From positions 2,852,001 through 2,916,000 of the forward strand of contig CAXXXS010000001.1 in the NCBI GenBank assembly GCA_963665085.2: a stretch of 64,000 nucleotides of DNA. Direction: 5' to 3'. Source of the stretch: G963665085 sp963665085 (GTDB lineage Bacteria; Bacteroidota; Bacteroidia; Bacteroidales; JAAAOM01). Under the pieces are notes generated by a model. That model did not search any database and was not told the DNA's origin. It saw only the letters and a list, made by a program, of their open reading frames with translations. Below are positions 18,974 through 27,450 of this stretch, piece by piece (the stretch's first letter is position 1; each line of letters opens with the position of its first letter). The translations under genes were made by a program, and so were the position numbers.

Positions 18974-19843
18974 ATGCAAAAAAAAAAGCTAGGTCAAAGA
19001 ATCTTACATTCTGTATTCGTAAAAATTTTAATAGGTTCTGTTATAATAGTTGGAATATATGTTCTAGCACAATCTTTAATAAATAAAGCGTTAAGTTTTA
19101 CTTCGCTCACAGGGGAAATAAGTGAGTTAATCTCTGCAATAGTCTCTTCTGCTTTTGTCCTTATAGCCTATAATGTTTTGTATAGTATTTATGAAAAACG
19201 CACCATTGACGAGACGTCAGCAAAACGAATTGGGCAAAATTTATTGAAAGGTTTTTTATTGGGTGTATTTCTTCAGGCAGCAGTAATTTTTGTTATTTTC
19301 TTAGCTGGTGGATACCATATCGAGTCTGTAAACAGTGTTTTATTCCTTATTCCTGCTTTTACTATGTCTGTTGGTGCTGCTGTTTTTGAGGAAATCCTCT
19401 TGAGAGGGATAATATTTCGTATTATGGAAGAGAAGTTGGGAAGTTATATTGCCTTGGTTATCTCTGCCTTTATCTTTGGTTTTTTACATTTAATGAACCC
19501 CAATAGCTCTGTACTTGTTGCTATAGGTTTGTCAATACAGGCAGGAATATTACTTGGCTTAGCTTATATGTATACGAGAAATTTATGGTTTCCAATAGCT
19601 ATCCATTTTGGGTGGAATTTTACCTTGTCGGGTATATTTGGTGCGGTAGTATCAGGAACAGGTTTAGAAAAAACACTAATTAATGCGAAGGTTGTGGGCC
19701 CAATCTGGATTACCGGAGGAGGATTTGGCCCTGAAGGTTCTGTGCATGCAACAATTATATGTCTTATCGTTTCAGTAATTCTATATTTGTTATGCTTAAA
19801 ACAGAATAAGATAATTGCACCTTCTTGGAGTAAAAGCTCTTAG
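18974..19843 (+). CDS. CPBP family intramembrane glutamic endopeptidase
   Basis: A polytopic membrane protein of ~289 residues with the three CPBP/Abi motifs: EEILLRG (EExxxR), FGFLHL (FxxxH) and HFGWNF (HxxxN). These place it among the intramembrane glutamate proteases related to Rce1. The start at 18974 (MQKKKLGQRILHS) is preferred; an ATG at 18917 would add a short hydrophobic stretch. Substrate and role are unknown; bacteriocin self-immunity and protein processing are both described for the family. It is monocistronic, with convergent porW downstream. Confidence 0.85.
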   Translation: MQKKKLGQRILHSVFVKILIGSVIIVGIYVLAQSLINKALSFTSLTGEISELISAIVSSAFVLIAYNVLYSIYEKRTIDETSAKRIGQNLLKGFLLGVFLQAAVIFVIFLAGGYHIESVNSVLFLIPAFTMSVGAAVFEEILLRGIIFRIMEEKLGSYIALVISAFIFGFLHLMNPNSSVLVAIGLSIQAGILLGLAYMYTRNLWFPIAIHFGWNFTLSGIFGAVVSGTGLEKTLINAKVVGPIWITGGGFGPEGSVHATIICLIVSVILYLLCLKQNKIIAPSWSKSS

Positions 19844-19894
19844 TTTGTTATTAATCTTTATGAATTAGAAATATACGAATAAATTTCCTTTGTC

Positions 19895-22534
19895 TTATTT
19901 CGAATAAAATTTAAGGTAACGTGTAACAGATTTATCTGTTTTTAATTTTTCATAATTATTTTCAGAAATAGAAAATTTCATGAGTTTGTCCTTATCAATA
20001 TCTTTAAAAACAGTTTCGCTTGTTAAGATTGTATTCAAGTAATTCTCAGCCTCTTTCTTGTTGTTAAATCGTTGAATGGTAATCATTTTGTTGTTAGCAT
20101 TTAAATCTTCACCATTCGTAACAAGATTAAGTTTTTCGTAATTATCGAGATTGTAGTTTATGATGTTGAATACTAGTTGGTTCATTTCCTTGGAAGTACG
20201 GGCAATTAAGCCAACGAAATGAATAGTATCTTCCGTTGTGCTATATAATTCTAAAGCAATTTCTTCCTCTTTTGCTTCAGCAAGTTGAGGGTTCTTATTG
20301 TCTAAAAAGGATAACATTGTATTTGCATATTCAACGGGAGCGCTTTTTGGGTATGTTTTTACAAATTGAACGAGTTGTTCTCGCAAAACAGAATCATTAT
20401 TTAATTTTCCTAAGGAAACAGCGCTTAAATACGCAAAATTTGGTTCGAGGTTTTCTCCTTTAAATTCAATAAGTGAATTGTTGCAGATTTGTAATGTACT
20501 TTGATAATCCTCCTTTTTAAATAGTTGATATGCCTGTTCATATCTTCTGTCTACTTTTGTTTCTTCTTCTTCAAGGGTTTTAAGGTAGCCAGGATTCTGT
20601 AAGATTCGTGCATAGATGCTTTCTGGATAATTGTTCAGTATTTTTGTTTTGTAACTGTTTCTTGTTGCTGTTTCTTGTTCGCCTGTCATTTCATACATTG
20701 CATAATAAGCCATTGCCGCATATTCGTTTTCAGGGAATCTACTAGCTAATTCTTCATAAGATTTTTTTGCTTGTACGTCATCAAACAATTCGTTTTCATA
20801 TATGAGGCCAACAGCAAATAGAGCTTCCATAATTGTATTGTTGGAAATATCTATCGCTGAATCAGTAACAGGGAGATCTTGTAAGTAGTATTCTCTTGTT
20901 TTGTTATCAGTTACTTTATTTTGTTGTTCTGCACCTTCTTCGGCTGGGGAATTTTCAGCGATAGATTCTTCAATAACTTGCTTTTTATTACTCCTTCTCC
21001 AGTTATCTTCCAGCTTTCTGCTTCCCCATTTCATTTTAAATTCTGGTTGTCCAACACTTTTCGCTGTCATATTATAGAAATACCATTTACCCTGAGCAGA
21101 AGAGGAACTGGAACTGTTTGAGAATTGACTCTGTGAGATCGTATTATTTGACTTCATCTCAGCTTCTTGTTCTTTAGCAATCCTTTCTTCTTCTTTGAGC
21201 TGTTCTATGATCTGATCAATCTTTGTTAATCGTTGATCTTCCGGGAGCGATGCTAAATTTTGTAAACTATCTTGGAGTTCAATCTTACGGATGTTCTCAA
21301 CAAGTCTGCCTAAACTGGTTGATTTTGCAAGAATAACATCATAGTTTTTGAAATCATTATTAATATTTACGACAGCGCTATCATAATAAGCTTGAGCTTC
21401 TAAGTATACTTTTCTGTCATAATAAATATCTGCTATTGCCAGGTGCGAAATTGCTTTTTGAGTAACATTGTTTGTTGATTTGCTTGCTGATAGTTTATAA
21501 AGTTCTATAGCCTTATCAACATCCCCTTCTTTAAAATAGATGTTAGCCAAAGCATAATAAATCTGATCCTGGTATTCAATATTTTTATCATCTTTAAGCA
21601 TGCTTTCCAGTTCTTCTTTTATAAATTCAGACGATTCTCCTCCAGTCTGGAACGCCAGTGCTAATGAAATTTGTGCATTAAAAGTCATCTCATAGGGAGG
21701 GTTCATTTTAATAACCTCTTCGAAAAGTTGAGATGCTGAGTCGAAATTCTTTTCATTAAGGTTTAGTTGTGCAAGGATATAAGTATATCGAATTTTTTTG
21801 TTCTTATTTTTTTCGAGCACAACCGCTTTTTCAAGCATTGGAATTGCATTGGAATAATTCTCCTGTTTGATATAGAAATCAGCATAAGTAGCATAAAATT
21901 CTGATTTGATATTTTTATGCATATCAAAATCGTTCGTAAGCCTAGTTAAAACATCTTCGGCTTCCCGAAAATCTCCTTCAACATTGTATGTTCTTGCAAG
22001 CCAAATATATGTTTCCTGTTTAAGGTTAGATTCAGGGTATTGCGAAATAATGTATCGAAAAGTTTCATTTGCCAGAGAATAATCTCCTTTGTAAAAGTGT
22101 GCTTTTCCAATCAGGAGATAATTGTTGTCCATCCATTTGTTAAATTCTTTCTGGTTGTAGAATGCCTGATCACTGGCAGATACAAAACCTCTTCTTCTTT
22201 CAGGTTTTGCTGTTATAGAATGGAATGTAATAATTTTAGAACCTTTTGTAAGGGCCCTTTCCATATCCCCGATAACAAGGTCTTTAATTTCTTCTTCTTC
22301 AAAAATAAAAATTGGGAGAATCTGACTGAAGTCTTCGTTGTAACTGCTTTTTATCTTTTCATTCGTTGCATTAAAACTTTCGCGACCATTGAAAAGAATA
22401 TTATATCTGGACGTAGTATTATGATAAGTTCTGGTAACCCAGGTGTTTTTCTCAGTAGTACAACTAAAGAGAAGAGCAAGTATGCATATGAAGAATACTT
22501 TTTTTGTCAATTTTTTTTTTTGTAATAAACGCAC
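19895..22534 (-). CDS. porW: T9SS/gliding TPR lipoprotein (PorW/SprE family)
   Basis: An 879-residue lipoprotein (signal region ending ALLFSC) with many tetratricopeptide repeats. The N-terminal TRTYHNTTSRYNILFNG segment is characteristic of PorW/SprE, an outer-membrane lipoprotein required for type IX secretion in Porphyromonas and gliding in Flavobacterium. TPR-like segments span residues ~130-420 and ~570-740 (for example YKGDYSLANETFRYIISQYP). A Ser/Gln/Glu-rich linker lies around residues 440-490. The C-terminal ~100 residues (TIHFVGLIARTSKEMNQLVF onward) match the end domain of SprE. The length fits SprE better than the shorter PorW. It lies upstream of no T9SS gene but shares the window with porX and gldH. 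Confidence 0.85.
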   Translation of the reverse strand: MRLLQKKKLTKKVFFICILALLFSCTTEKNTWVTRTYHNTTSRYNILFNGRESFNATNEKIKSSYNEDFSQILPIFIFEEEEIKDLVIGDMERALTKGSKIITFHSITAKPERRRGFVSASDQAFYNQKEFNKWMDNNYLLIGKAHFYKGDYSLANETFRYIISQYPESNLKQETYIWLARTYNVEGDFREAEDVLTRLTNDFDMHKNIKSEFYATYADFYIKQENYSNAIPMLEKAVVLEKNKNKKIRYTYILAQLNLNEKNFDSASQLFEEVIKMNPPYEMTFNAQISLALAFQTGGESSEFIKEELESMLKDDKNIEYQDQIYYALANIYFKEGDVDKAIELYKLSASKSTNNVTQKAISHLAIADIYYDRKVYLEAQAYYDSAVVNINNDFKNYDVILAKSTSLGRLVENIRKIELQDSLQNLASLPEDQRLTKIDQIIEQLKEEERIAKEQEAEMKSNNTISQSQFSNSSSSSSAQGKWYFYNMTAKSVGQPEFKMKWGSRKLEDNWRRSNKKQVIEESIAENSPAEEGAEQQNKVTDNKTREYYLQDLPVTDSAIDISNNTIMEALFAVGLIYENELFDDVQAKKSYEELASRFPENEYAAMAYYAMYEMTGEQETATRNSYKTKILNNYPESIYARILQNPGYLKTLEEEETKVDRRYEQAYQLFKKEDYQSTLQICNNSLIEFKGENLEPNFAYLSAVSLGKLNNDSVLREQLVQFVKTYPKSAPVEYANTMLSFLDNKNPQLAEAKEEEIALELYSTTEDTIHFVGLIARTSKEMNQLVFNIINYNLDNYEKLNLVTNGEDLNANNKMITIQRFNNKKEAENYLNTILTSETVFKDIDKDKLMKFSISENNYEKLKTDKSVTRYLKFYSK

Positions 22535-22676
22535 GTATCCTTAGATTATTTTTAGTAGACGTAAAAATAACATAATTCAATTAATAAAGAAGTAAACATA
22601 TTATGTAATTCAAAATATGTTTACTTCATAAAATTTTACAAAACCTATTCATTGAAATAAAAAAAGGATGTTGCAG

Positions 22677-22919
22677 TTAATCTACAGCTATTATTTCTTT
22701 CACTTCAGGGAATTCCTTTTTTATAGCCTGCTCAACACCAGCTTTTAAGGTTTGAATACTAAAAGGGCATCCGTAACAAGCTCCCAGAAGTTTTACCTTT
22801 ACAATAAGATCTTCCGTTATTTCAACAAGCGAGATATCTCCACCATCTGCATTAAGGTACGGCCTTATCGATTCAATAGCTTTATTTACTTTTTCAAGAA
22901 CATCAGATTTGTTCATCAT
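22677..22919 (-). CDS. NifU C-terminal-domain iron-sulfur carrier
   Basis: An 80-residue stand-alone NifU/Nfu domain. The CxxC cluster-binding motif is in LLGACYGCPFSIQTLK, and IRPYLNADGGDISLVEI is the family N-terminal signature. It is likely an Fe-S scaffold or carrier in the cytosol. It lies 26 bp downstream of the Mrp/ApbC-type ATPase, another Fe-S carrier, so the two probably form an operon for cluster delivery. Confidence 0.92.
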   Translation of the reverse strand: MMNKSDVLEKVNKAIESIRPYLNADGGDISLVEITEDLIVKVKLLGACYGCPFSIQTLKAGVEQAIKKEFPEVKEIIAVD

Positions 22920-22945
22920 ATCTTTGGTTATATAGTCCTATCAAA

Positions 22946-24046
22946 TTAACTTTTCATTTGTACTTTTTGGGTTGGTGGAGTTGTTTGATTTCTTATTTCT
23001 ACTTGTTTTGCTACATTTTGGGCAAGTTTACGGAATGCATCACCTACAATTGAATTTTGCATTGCAGAAGGGATTCCTTCATCGCCACCTTCTCGGATAC
23101 TTTGTACCAATGGTATTTGTCCCAAAAGCGGAACATCGAATTGCTCTGCAAGTTTTTTACATCCTTCTTTTCCAAAAATGTAATATTTATTTTCTGGAAG
23201 TTCTTCCGGCGTAAACCAGGCCATGTTTTCAACTAACCCAAGAACAGGTACATTTATACTTTTTCCTTTAAACATGTTAATGCCTTTAATTGCATCAGCA
23301 ATGGCAACATCCTGGGGGGTACTTACAATCACAGCCCCTGTTATCGACAGCGTTTGTACAAGTGTTAGATGAATATCTGAAGTTCCCGGAGGAAGGTCGA
23401 AAAACATGTAATCAAGCTCACCCCACTGTGCATCTGTCATTATTTGTTTAAAAGCATTGGAAGCCATAGGCCCTCTCCACACAGTAGCATCGTTTGGATT
23501 TACAAATAACCCCATGGAAAGTACTTTTACACCATATTTTTCAATAGGGAGAATATAGTCTTTTCCTTCAATTTTGATACCCTTGGGCCTTTCTTCTTCT
23601 ATGTCGAACATTTTTGGTAGCGAGGGGCCGAAAATATCAGCATCAATAATTCCTACAGAATATCCTTCAAGTGCCATTGCTACAGCAAGGTTCGTAGCAA
23701 CAGTAGATTTACCAACACCACCTTTCCCTGAAGCTACAGCAATAAAGTTTTTTACTCCAGGTAATACCTCTGGCTCCCTTACAACACTGGCTAACCTGGC
23801 TTCTGTTTCCAGTTCAATCTTTACATTGATGTTTTCGCCAAATTTATCCTGGATGGCTTTAATACTGGCTTTTTTTAATGATGCTTTTAATGGATCGTTT
23901 AATGAAGGAAATTTTAATGTAAACATTACCTCATTTCCGGAAACAGAGAGATTCTTAACAATTTCAAGTGTTACAATATCTTTGCCTGCAGCGGGATGCC
24001 TTACTGTTTTTAATATTGATACTATTTCTTCTTTTGTTATTGACAT
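22946..24046 (-). CDS. mrp: Mrp/NBP35 family P-loop iron-sulfur carrier ATPase
   Basis: A 366-residue protein with an N-terminal MIP18/DUF59 domain (residues ~3-85) and a ParA-like P-loop domain. The deviant Walker A is VASGKGGVGKSTVATNLA near residue 105, and DYMFFDLPPGTSD is the Walker B region. It is the bacterial ApbC/Mrp-type Fe-S cluster carrier. The CxxC cluster motif seen in some homologues is not visible in the NMAWFTPEELPENKYYIFG segment. This is the state I expect for Bacteroidota members, so it may use other ligands. Its neighbour is the NifU-domain gene. Confidence 0.92.
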   Translation of the reverse strand: MSITKEEIVSILKTVRHPAAGKDIVTLEIVKNLSVSGNEVMFTLKFPSLNDPLKASLKKASIKAIQDKFGENINVKIELETEARLASVVREPEVLPGVKNFIAVASGKGGVGKSTVATNLAVAMALEGYSVGIIDADIFGPSLPKMFDIEEERPKGIKIEGKDYILPIEKYGVKVLSMGLFVNPNDATVWRGPMASNAFKQIMTDAQWGELDYMFFDLPPGTSDIHLTLVQTLSITGAVIVSTPQDVAIADAIKGINMFKGKSINVPVLGLVENMAWFTPEELPENKYYIFGKEGCKKLAEQFDVPLLGQIPLVQSIREGGDEGIPSAMQNSIVGDAFRKLAQNVAKQVEIRNQTTPPTQKVQMKS

Positions 24047-24137
24047 TTATTTATCCTTATTTTTAATTAGATTGAATCTACAAAGATAAATGTTTCTTTC
24101 TAACAATAATTAACCGGAAAATGTTTCGTAACATAAA

Positions 24138-24482
24138 TTAAAAATCCAATTCTTTAAAGGGATCCCAAAAGAGTCTTTGGAAGTCAACAATTTTATCGTC
24201 GATAACTTTTACCCCTTCACTTTCAAGAAGTTCCTGCATTAGTGTCGGTGTCCTGAAGTGTGATTTACCTGACAAAATGCCATTACGGTTTACCACCCTG
24301 TGGGCAGGAATAAATTCGTTGTTAAAATTGCTGCTGTTTAGCGCCCAACCAACCATTCGTGAAGATTGAGCAGAACCTATGCATTTTGCAATGGCACCAT
24401 AACTGGTTACCCTGCCAGGAGGGATGAGTTTTACAATTTCAAATACTTTATTGAAAAAGTTATCATTTTTCCGGAGGTTCAT
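24138..24482 (-). CDS. Alkyltransferase-like protein (MGMT family, active-site Cys replaced)
   Basis: A 114-residue MGMT C-terminal-domain protein: IPPGRVTSYGAIAKCIG, SRMVGWALNSSN and FIPAHRVVNRNGILSG. The active-site PCHRV of O6-methylguanine-DNA methyltransferase reads PAHRV here, so the acceptor cysteine is absent. It should act as an ATL protein, which binds O6-alkylguanine lesions and flags them for nucleotide excision repair without transferring the alkyl group. It overlaps the end of trmB by 20 bp, so it is translated from the same transcript. Confidence 0.88.
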   Translation of the reverse strand: MNLRKNDNFFNKVFEIVKLIPPGRVTSYGAIAKCIGSAQSSRMVGWALNSSNFNNEFIPAHRVVNRNGILSGKSHFRTPTLMQELLESEGVKVIDDKIVDFQRLFWDPFKELDF

Positions 24483-25161
24483 GAATCTCTATCTCCCTGT
24501 TAAGTTGGAATTTCAGATATTTTATAGGAATACCCTGCGCCCTGAATTGACTCTCATAATATGTCTGAATAGAAAGTGTATTATCTATTGTTTCAGAATA
24601 AAGATCGTTTGTACTTTTAAGAATATTTAGTTTGTTGTGTTTTGCAACAGATAAAGTATATTCATAAAGTACTTCATTATCTGTTTTTAAATGTACAATT
24701 CCGTTCTGAACTAGAAAATTCCTGTATTTATTAAGAAATATTGATCCCGGTAATCTTTTTTTTACCCGAGCCTTTTTTAATTGAGGATCAGGAAATGTAA
24801 TCCAAATTTCTGAAATTTCGTCTTCCCCAAAAAATGCTTCTATTAACTCAATACGAGTTCTTAAAAAAGCAACATTTGTTATCCCTTTGTTTTTAGAATC
24901 AGTTGCCCCTTTCCACATTCTGGCCCCTTTTATATCTACACCTAAAAAGTTCTTTTCTGGAAATAACTCCGCCATTCCAACAGTATATTCACCTTTTCCG
25001 CATCCAAGTTCAAGAACGATCGGTTTATCTTTTTTAAAAACTTCTTGGTTCCATTTTCCTTTTAAAGGATGATCGTTTTTAAAAATATCATCAAACGGAG
25101 GTTGAATTACATGCTCAAGAACCTCCATCTCAGCAAATTTCTTAAGCTTATTTTTACCCAA
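24463..25161 (-). CDS. trmB: tRNA (guanine-N7-)-methyltransferase
   Basis: A 232-residue SAM-dependent methyltransferase producing m7G46 in tRNA variable loops. VLELGCGKGEYTVGMAELFP is the SAM-binding motif I, NFLGVDIKGARMWKGA motif II, and IWITFPDPQLKKARVKKRL the TrmB signature with the catalytic Asp-Pro. Length is normal. It is cotranscribed with the ATL gene by overlap. Confidence 0.93.
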   Translation of the reverse strand: MGKNKLKKFAEMEVLEHVIQPPFDDIFKNDHPLKGKWNQEVFKKDKPIVLELGCGKGEYTVGMAELFPEKNFLGVDIKGARMWKGATDSKNKGITNVAFLRTRIELIEAFFGEDEISEIWITFPDPQLKKARVKKRLPGSIFLNKYRNFLVQNGIVHLKTDNEVLYEYTLSVAKHNKLNILKSTNDLYSETIDNTLSIQTYYESQFRAQGIPIKYLKFQLNREIEIHEPPEK

Positions 25162-25175
25162 TCTGTATGAATTTA

Positions 25176-25652
25176 TTAATTTACTTTTTCTAGAAGAATC
25201 CCGGCATCAAGAATTGAACGGATACTTTCACTTCTCATGCCTTGCTTTATACGAATGGTATATATACCCTGTTGTGGGAATTTCACATTCATCCTATAGG
25301 GAAGCGAATGGCTCCAAACTTGCCCCCATCCTTTGCCGTACCATTTTCCTTTTTCGTCGGCAAGATAATATTCTAAGGTATCAGAAACCTGGGCCTCTGT
25401 TGGAGATTCTGTGTTGACAAAAAAGTAAATATTTCGCCAGGGATAATCGCCCGTATTTCTTAAATGAATGTAAACATTATAAATACTTGAAGTGTCTTGA
25501 ACAGGCACTTTAAAAACAACAGAAGAATCTGCTTTCCATCCATCAGTGCCTATTTGTTTATGTTCTTCATATACTGTTTTGTTGCTGCAAGACAGCCAAG
25601 ATACTATAAGAATTGTTATTGCGATATATATATTAATTCGTGTTTTTTGCAT
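25176..25652 (-). CDS. gldH: Gliding motility lipoprotein GldH
   Basis: Start placed at 25652 (MQKTRINIYIAITILIVSWL followed by the lipobox SC). The longer open frame begins 24 codons earlier inside ricT with a basic, non-signal sequence. The ~158-residue lipoprotein matches GldH of the Flavobacterium gliding apparatus: YNVYIHLRNTGDYPWRNIYF, KWYGKGWGQVWSHSLPYR and the terminal IRSILDAGILLEK. GldH is outside the T9SS core, but gldH mutants lose gliding in F. johnsoniae. Many non-gliding Bacteroidota also keep it. It overlaps the ricT stop by 20 bp. Confidence 0.88.
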   Translation of the reverse strand: MQKTRINIYIAITILIVSWLSCSNKTVYEEHKQIGTDGWKADSSVVFKVPVQDTSSIYNVYIHLRNTGDYPWRNIYFFVNTESPTEAQVSDTLEYYLADEKGKWYGKGWGQVWSHSLPYRMNVKFPQQGIYTIRIKQGMRSESIRSILDAGILLEKVN

Positions 25653-26802
25653 CAGTATTTTCTTTTTTTCTAAAGTTCTTTTTTCTCCTTTTTTTGTTAT
25701 TTTTTTGAATCTTCTTATTGTCAAATCTTTCTAAACTTTCAGTCCCAACATCATTTTTATATTCAATAGTCTTTTTCGCTGATGATTGAGAATTTTCTGA
25801 TACTTCAACAAGTTTAGGGACTTTTTGTCCTTTTTTATTAATATTAATAATTTCTTTTACTCTTTCTACCGGCACTGCTGTTAGATTTATTGCATTTACC
25901 GGATCAAAAGAATACCACATTAAATTTCTGTAAATATCGGTTTTTTGATAATATGCAGTACCATCTTTTGTTTCAAGATTTACTTCTTTAGGAGGAAAAT
26001 TCTTCTGGGCATCCAGGTAACACTCTAGTTCATAATTAAGACAACACTTTAGTTTACTGCATTGTCCGGCTAATTTTTGAGGGTTTAAAGAAACTTCCTG
26101 GTACCTGGCAGCATTCGTAGTTACTGAAATAAAATTACTAATCCAGGTTGAACAACACAACTCCCTTCCGCAGGAACCAATGCCGCCAATCCTTCCAGCT
26201 TCCTGACGGGCACCGATTTGTTTCATCTCAATACGGATTCTGAAAGTCTCAGCCAAAATTTTTATTAATTCACGGAAATCAACCCTTTCATCAGCAATGT
26301 AGTAAAATATAGCCTTTGTTTTGTCTCCCTGATACTCAACATCACCAATTTTCATGTCAAGTTTTAAATCATTGGCAATTTGCCTTGCTTTTATCATGGT
26401 GTTATGTTCAAGGCTAATCGCTTCATGCCACTTATCTATATCAGTTTGTTTAACTTTTCGATATACTTTCTTGGGTTCAGTATCTTCATTGTAATTAACT
26501 TTTTGAATTTGATTATAAACTAATGGGCCAATTAATGAGATAATACCGATATCATGTCCTGGATTAGCCTCTACGGCCACAATATCACCAATTTCTAAAT
26601 GCAGTTCATTTTGGTTTTGATAAAAACTTTTACGTGTATTCTTAAATCTAACTTCAACAAAAGAATTACTTTTTTGAGAATGAGGTAATTCGGATAACCA
26701 GTTGCAGGTGTTTAGTTTGTTGCTGTTTCCTTTTTGAGGTTTAAAGTTAGTTTCGTCAGTATTGTTATGGGTTCCCCTTAACAATGTGTCTCTGTTAGTC
26801 AT
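25633..26802 (-). CDS. ricT: PSP1-domain protein, RicT family
   Basis: A 389-residue cytosolic protein with a PSP1 C-terminal region. It carries the RicT cysteine cluster: GGIGSCGRELCCSTWISNF and CSKLKCCLNYELECY. In Bacillus, RicT (YaaT) forms an Fe-S complex with RicA/RicF that affects RNase Y and mRNA maturation. The function in Bacteroidota is unestablished. The N-terminal ~45 residues are low-complexity and polar with one CNWL motif, and the C-terminal ~70 are highly basic (KKIQKNNKKRRKKNFRKKEN) and may bind RNA. Pairing with gldH is a recurrent Bacteroidota arrangement. Confidence 0.87.
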   Translation of the reverse strand: MTNRDTLLRGTHNNTDETNFKPQKGNSNKLNTCNWLSELPHSQKSNSFVEVRFKNTRKSFYQNQNELHLEIGDIVAVEANPGHDIGIISLIGPLVYNQIQKVNYNEDTEPKKVYRKVKQTDIDKWHEAISLEHNTMIKARQIANDLKLDMKIGDVEYQGDKTKAIFYYIADERVDFRELIKILAETFRIRIEMKQIGARQEAGRIGGIGSCGRELCCSTWISNFISVTTNAARYQEVSLNPQKLAGQCSKLKCCLNYELECYLDAQKNFPPKEVNLETKDGTAYYQKTDIYRNLMWYSFDPVNAINLTAVPVERVKEIININKKGQKVPKLVEVSENSQSSAKKTIEYKNDVGTESLERFDNKKIQKNNKKRRKKNFRKKENTDAKNTN

Positions 26803-27141
26803 TTAATAACCTCCAAATTATTTTTTTTAAAATTTTGCTTAGTGACAAAAATAACATAAAAAAAATATTGGTATAAGGTTGTGGGTAAATAAATTAGATG
26901 ATAAAAAAAATTATGCACAGGTGTTTTTTGATTTAGTTTAAAAATGAAGGTTCAATTGTTTAATATTCAGTATTTTATTTTTGTTTTTTAAGGGTGTTGA
27001 TAACTAATTCTCTTTGCCCGGTTTCAATAAAAAAATCAATTAATATTTAATTTTGATTTTGAAAAAAGATAAAAAACATATTACTTTACAGCATAACACA
27101 TGACAAGATTAATATCTTGCAAACCTAAATCAAAACTTGAT

Positions 27142-27169
27142 ACCCCGCAGGGATGCGGGGTTTTTTTTT
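27142..27169 (+). terminator. Orphan rho-independent terminator (possible sRNA 3' end)
   Basis: An 8-bp stem (accccgca 27142-27149, tgcggggt 27154-27161) closes a 4-nt GGGA loop and is followed by nine Ts. No plus-strand gene lies upstream; the nearest gene, ricT, is divergent and starts at 26802. The ~340 bases between ricT and this terminator contain no convincing ORF, so an untranslated transcript ending here is possible. Nothing else is evident in 26803-27141. Confidence 0.75.
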
Positions 27170-27391
27170 GTTTTAATTTTTTTTCTGTCTGTCCCGGAAA
27201 CATTTCCTAAATACAAATCGTGATATTAAGAAAAACTTAAGAATGATTTTAGATTTGATTTAAATTCTATTTGTACCAATAACCTCTTGTAGGTAATTTA
27301 CTGTTTTTCAGTTATTTGCAGGCATTTTCCTTTCGGTTGATTATTAAAGATAACTTAAAAGTATGATTACGTTAGCGTTGAATTGCAGATC

Positions 27392-27399
27392 TAAATTTG
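27392..27399 (+). promoter_or_regulatory. Candidate -7 promoter element
   Basis: taaatttg matches the Bacteroidota -7 consensus TAnnTTTG, 51 bases upstream of the TonB receptor start. No clear TTTG -33 element is seen at the expected spacing. Confidence 0.35.
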
Positions 27400-27450
27400 C
27401 CCTGTCAAATAAAATTATAATCGATAATCTAAATCTAAATTATTAGTAGT

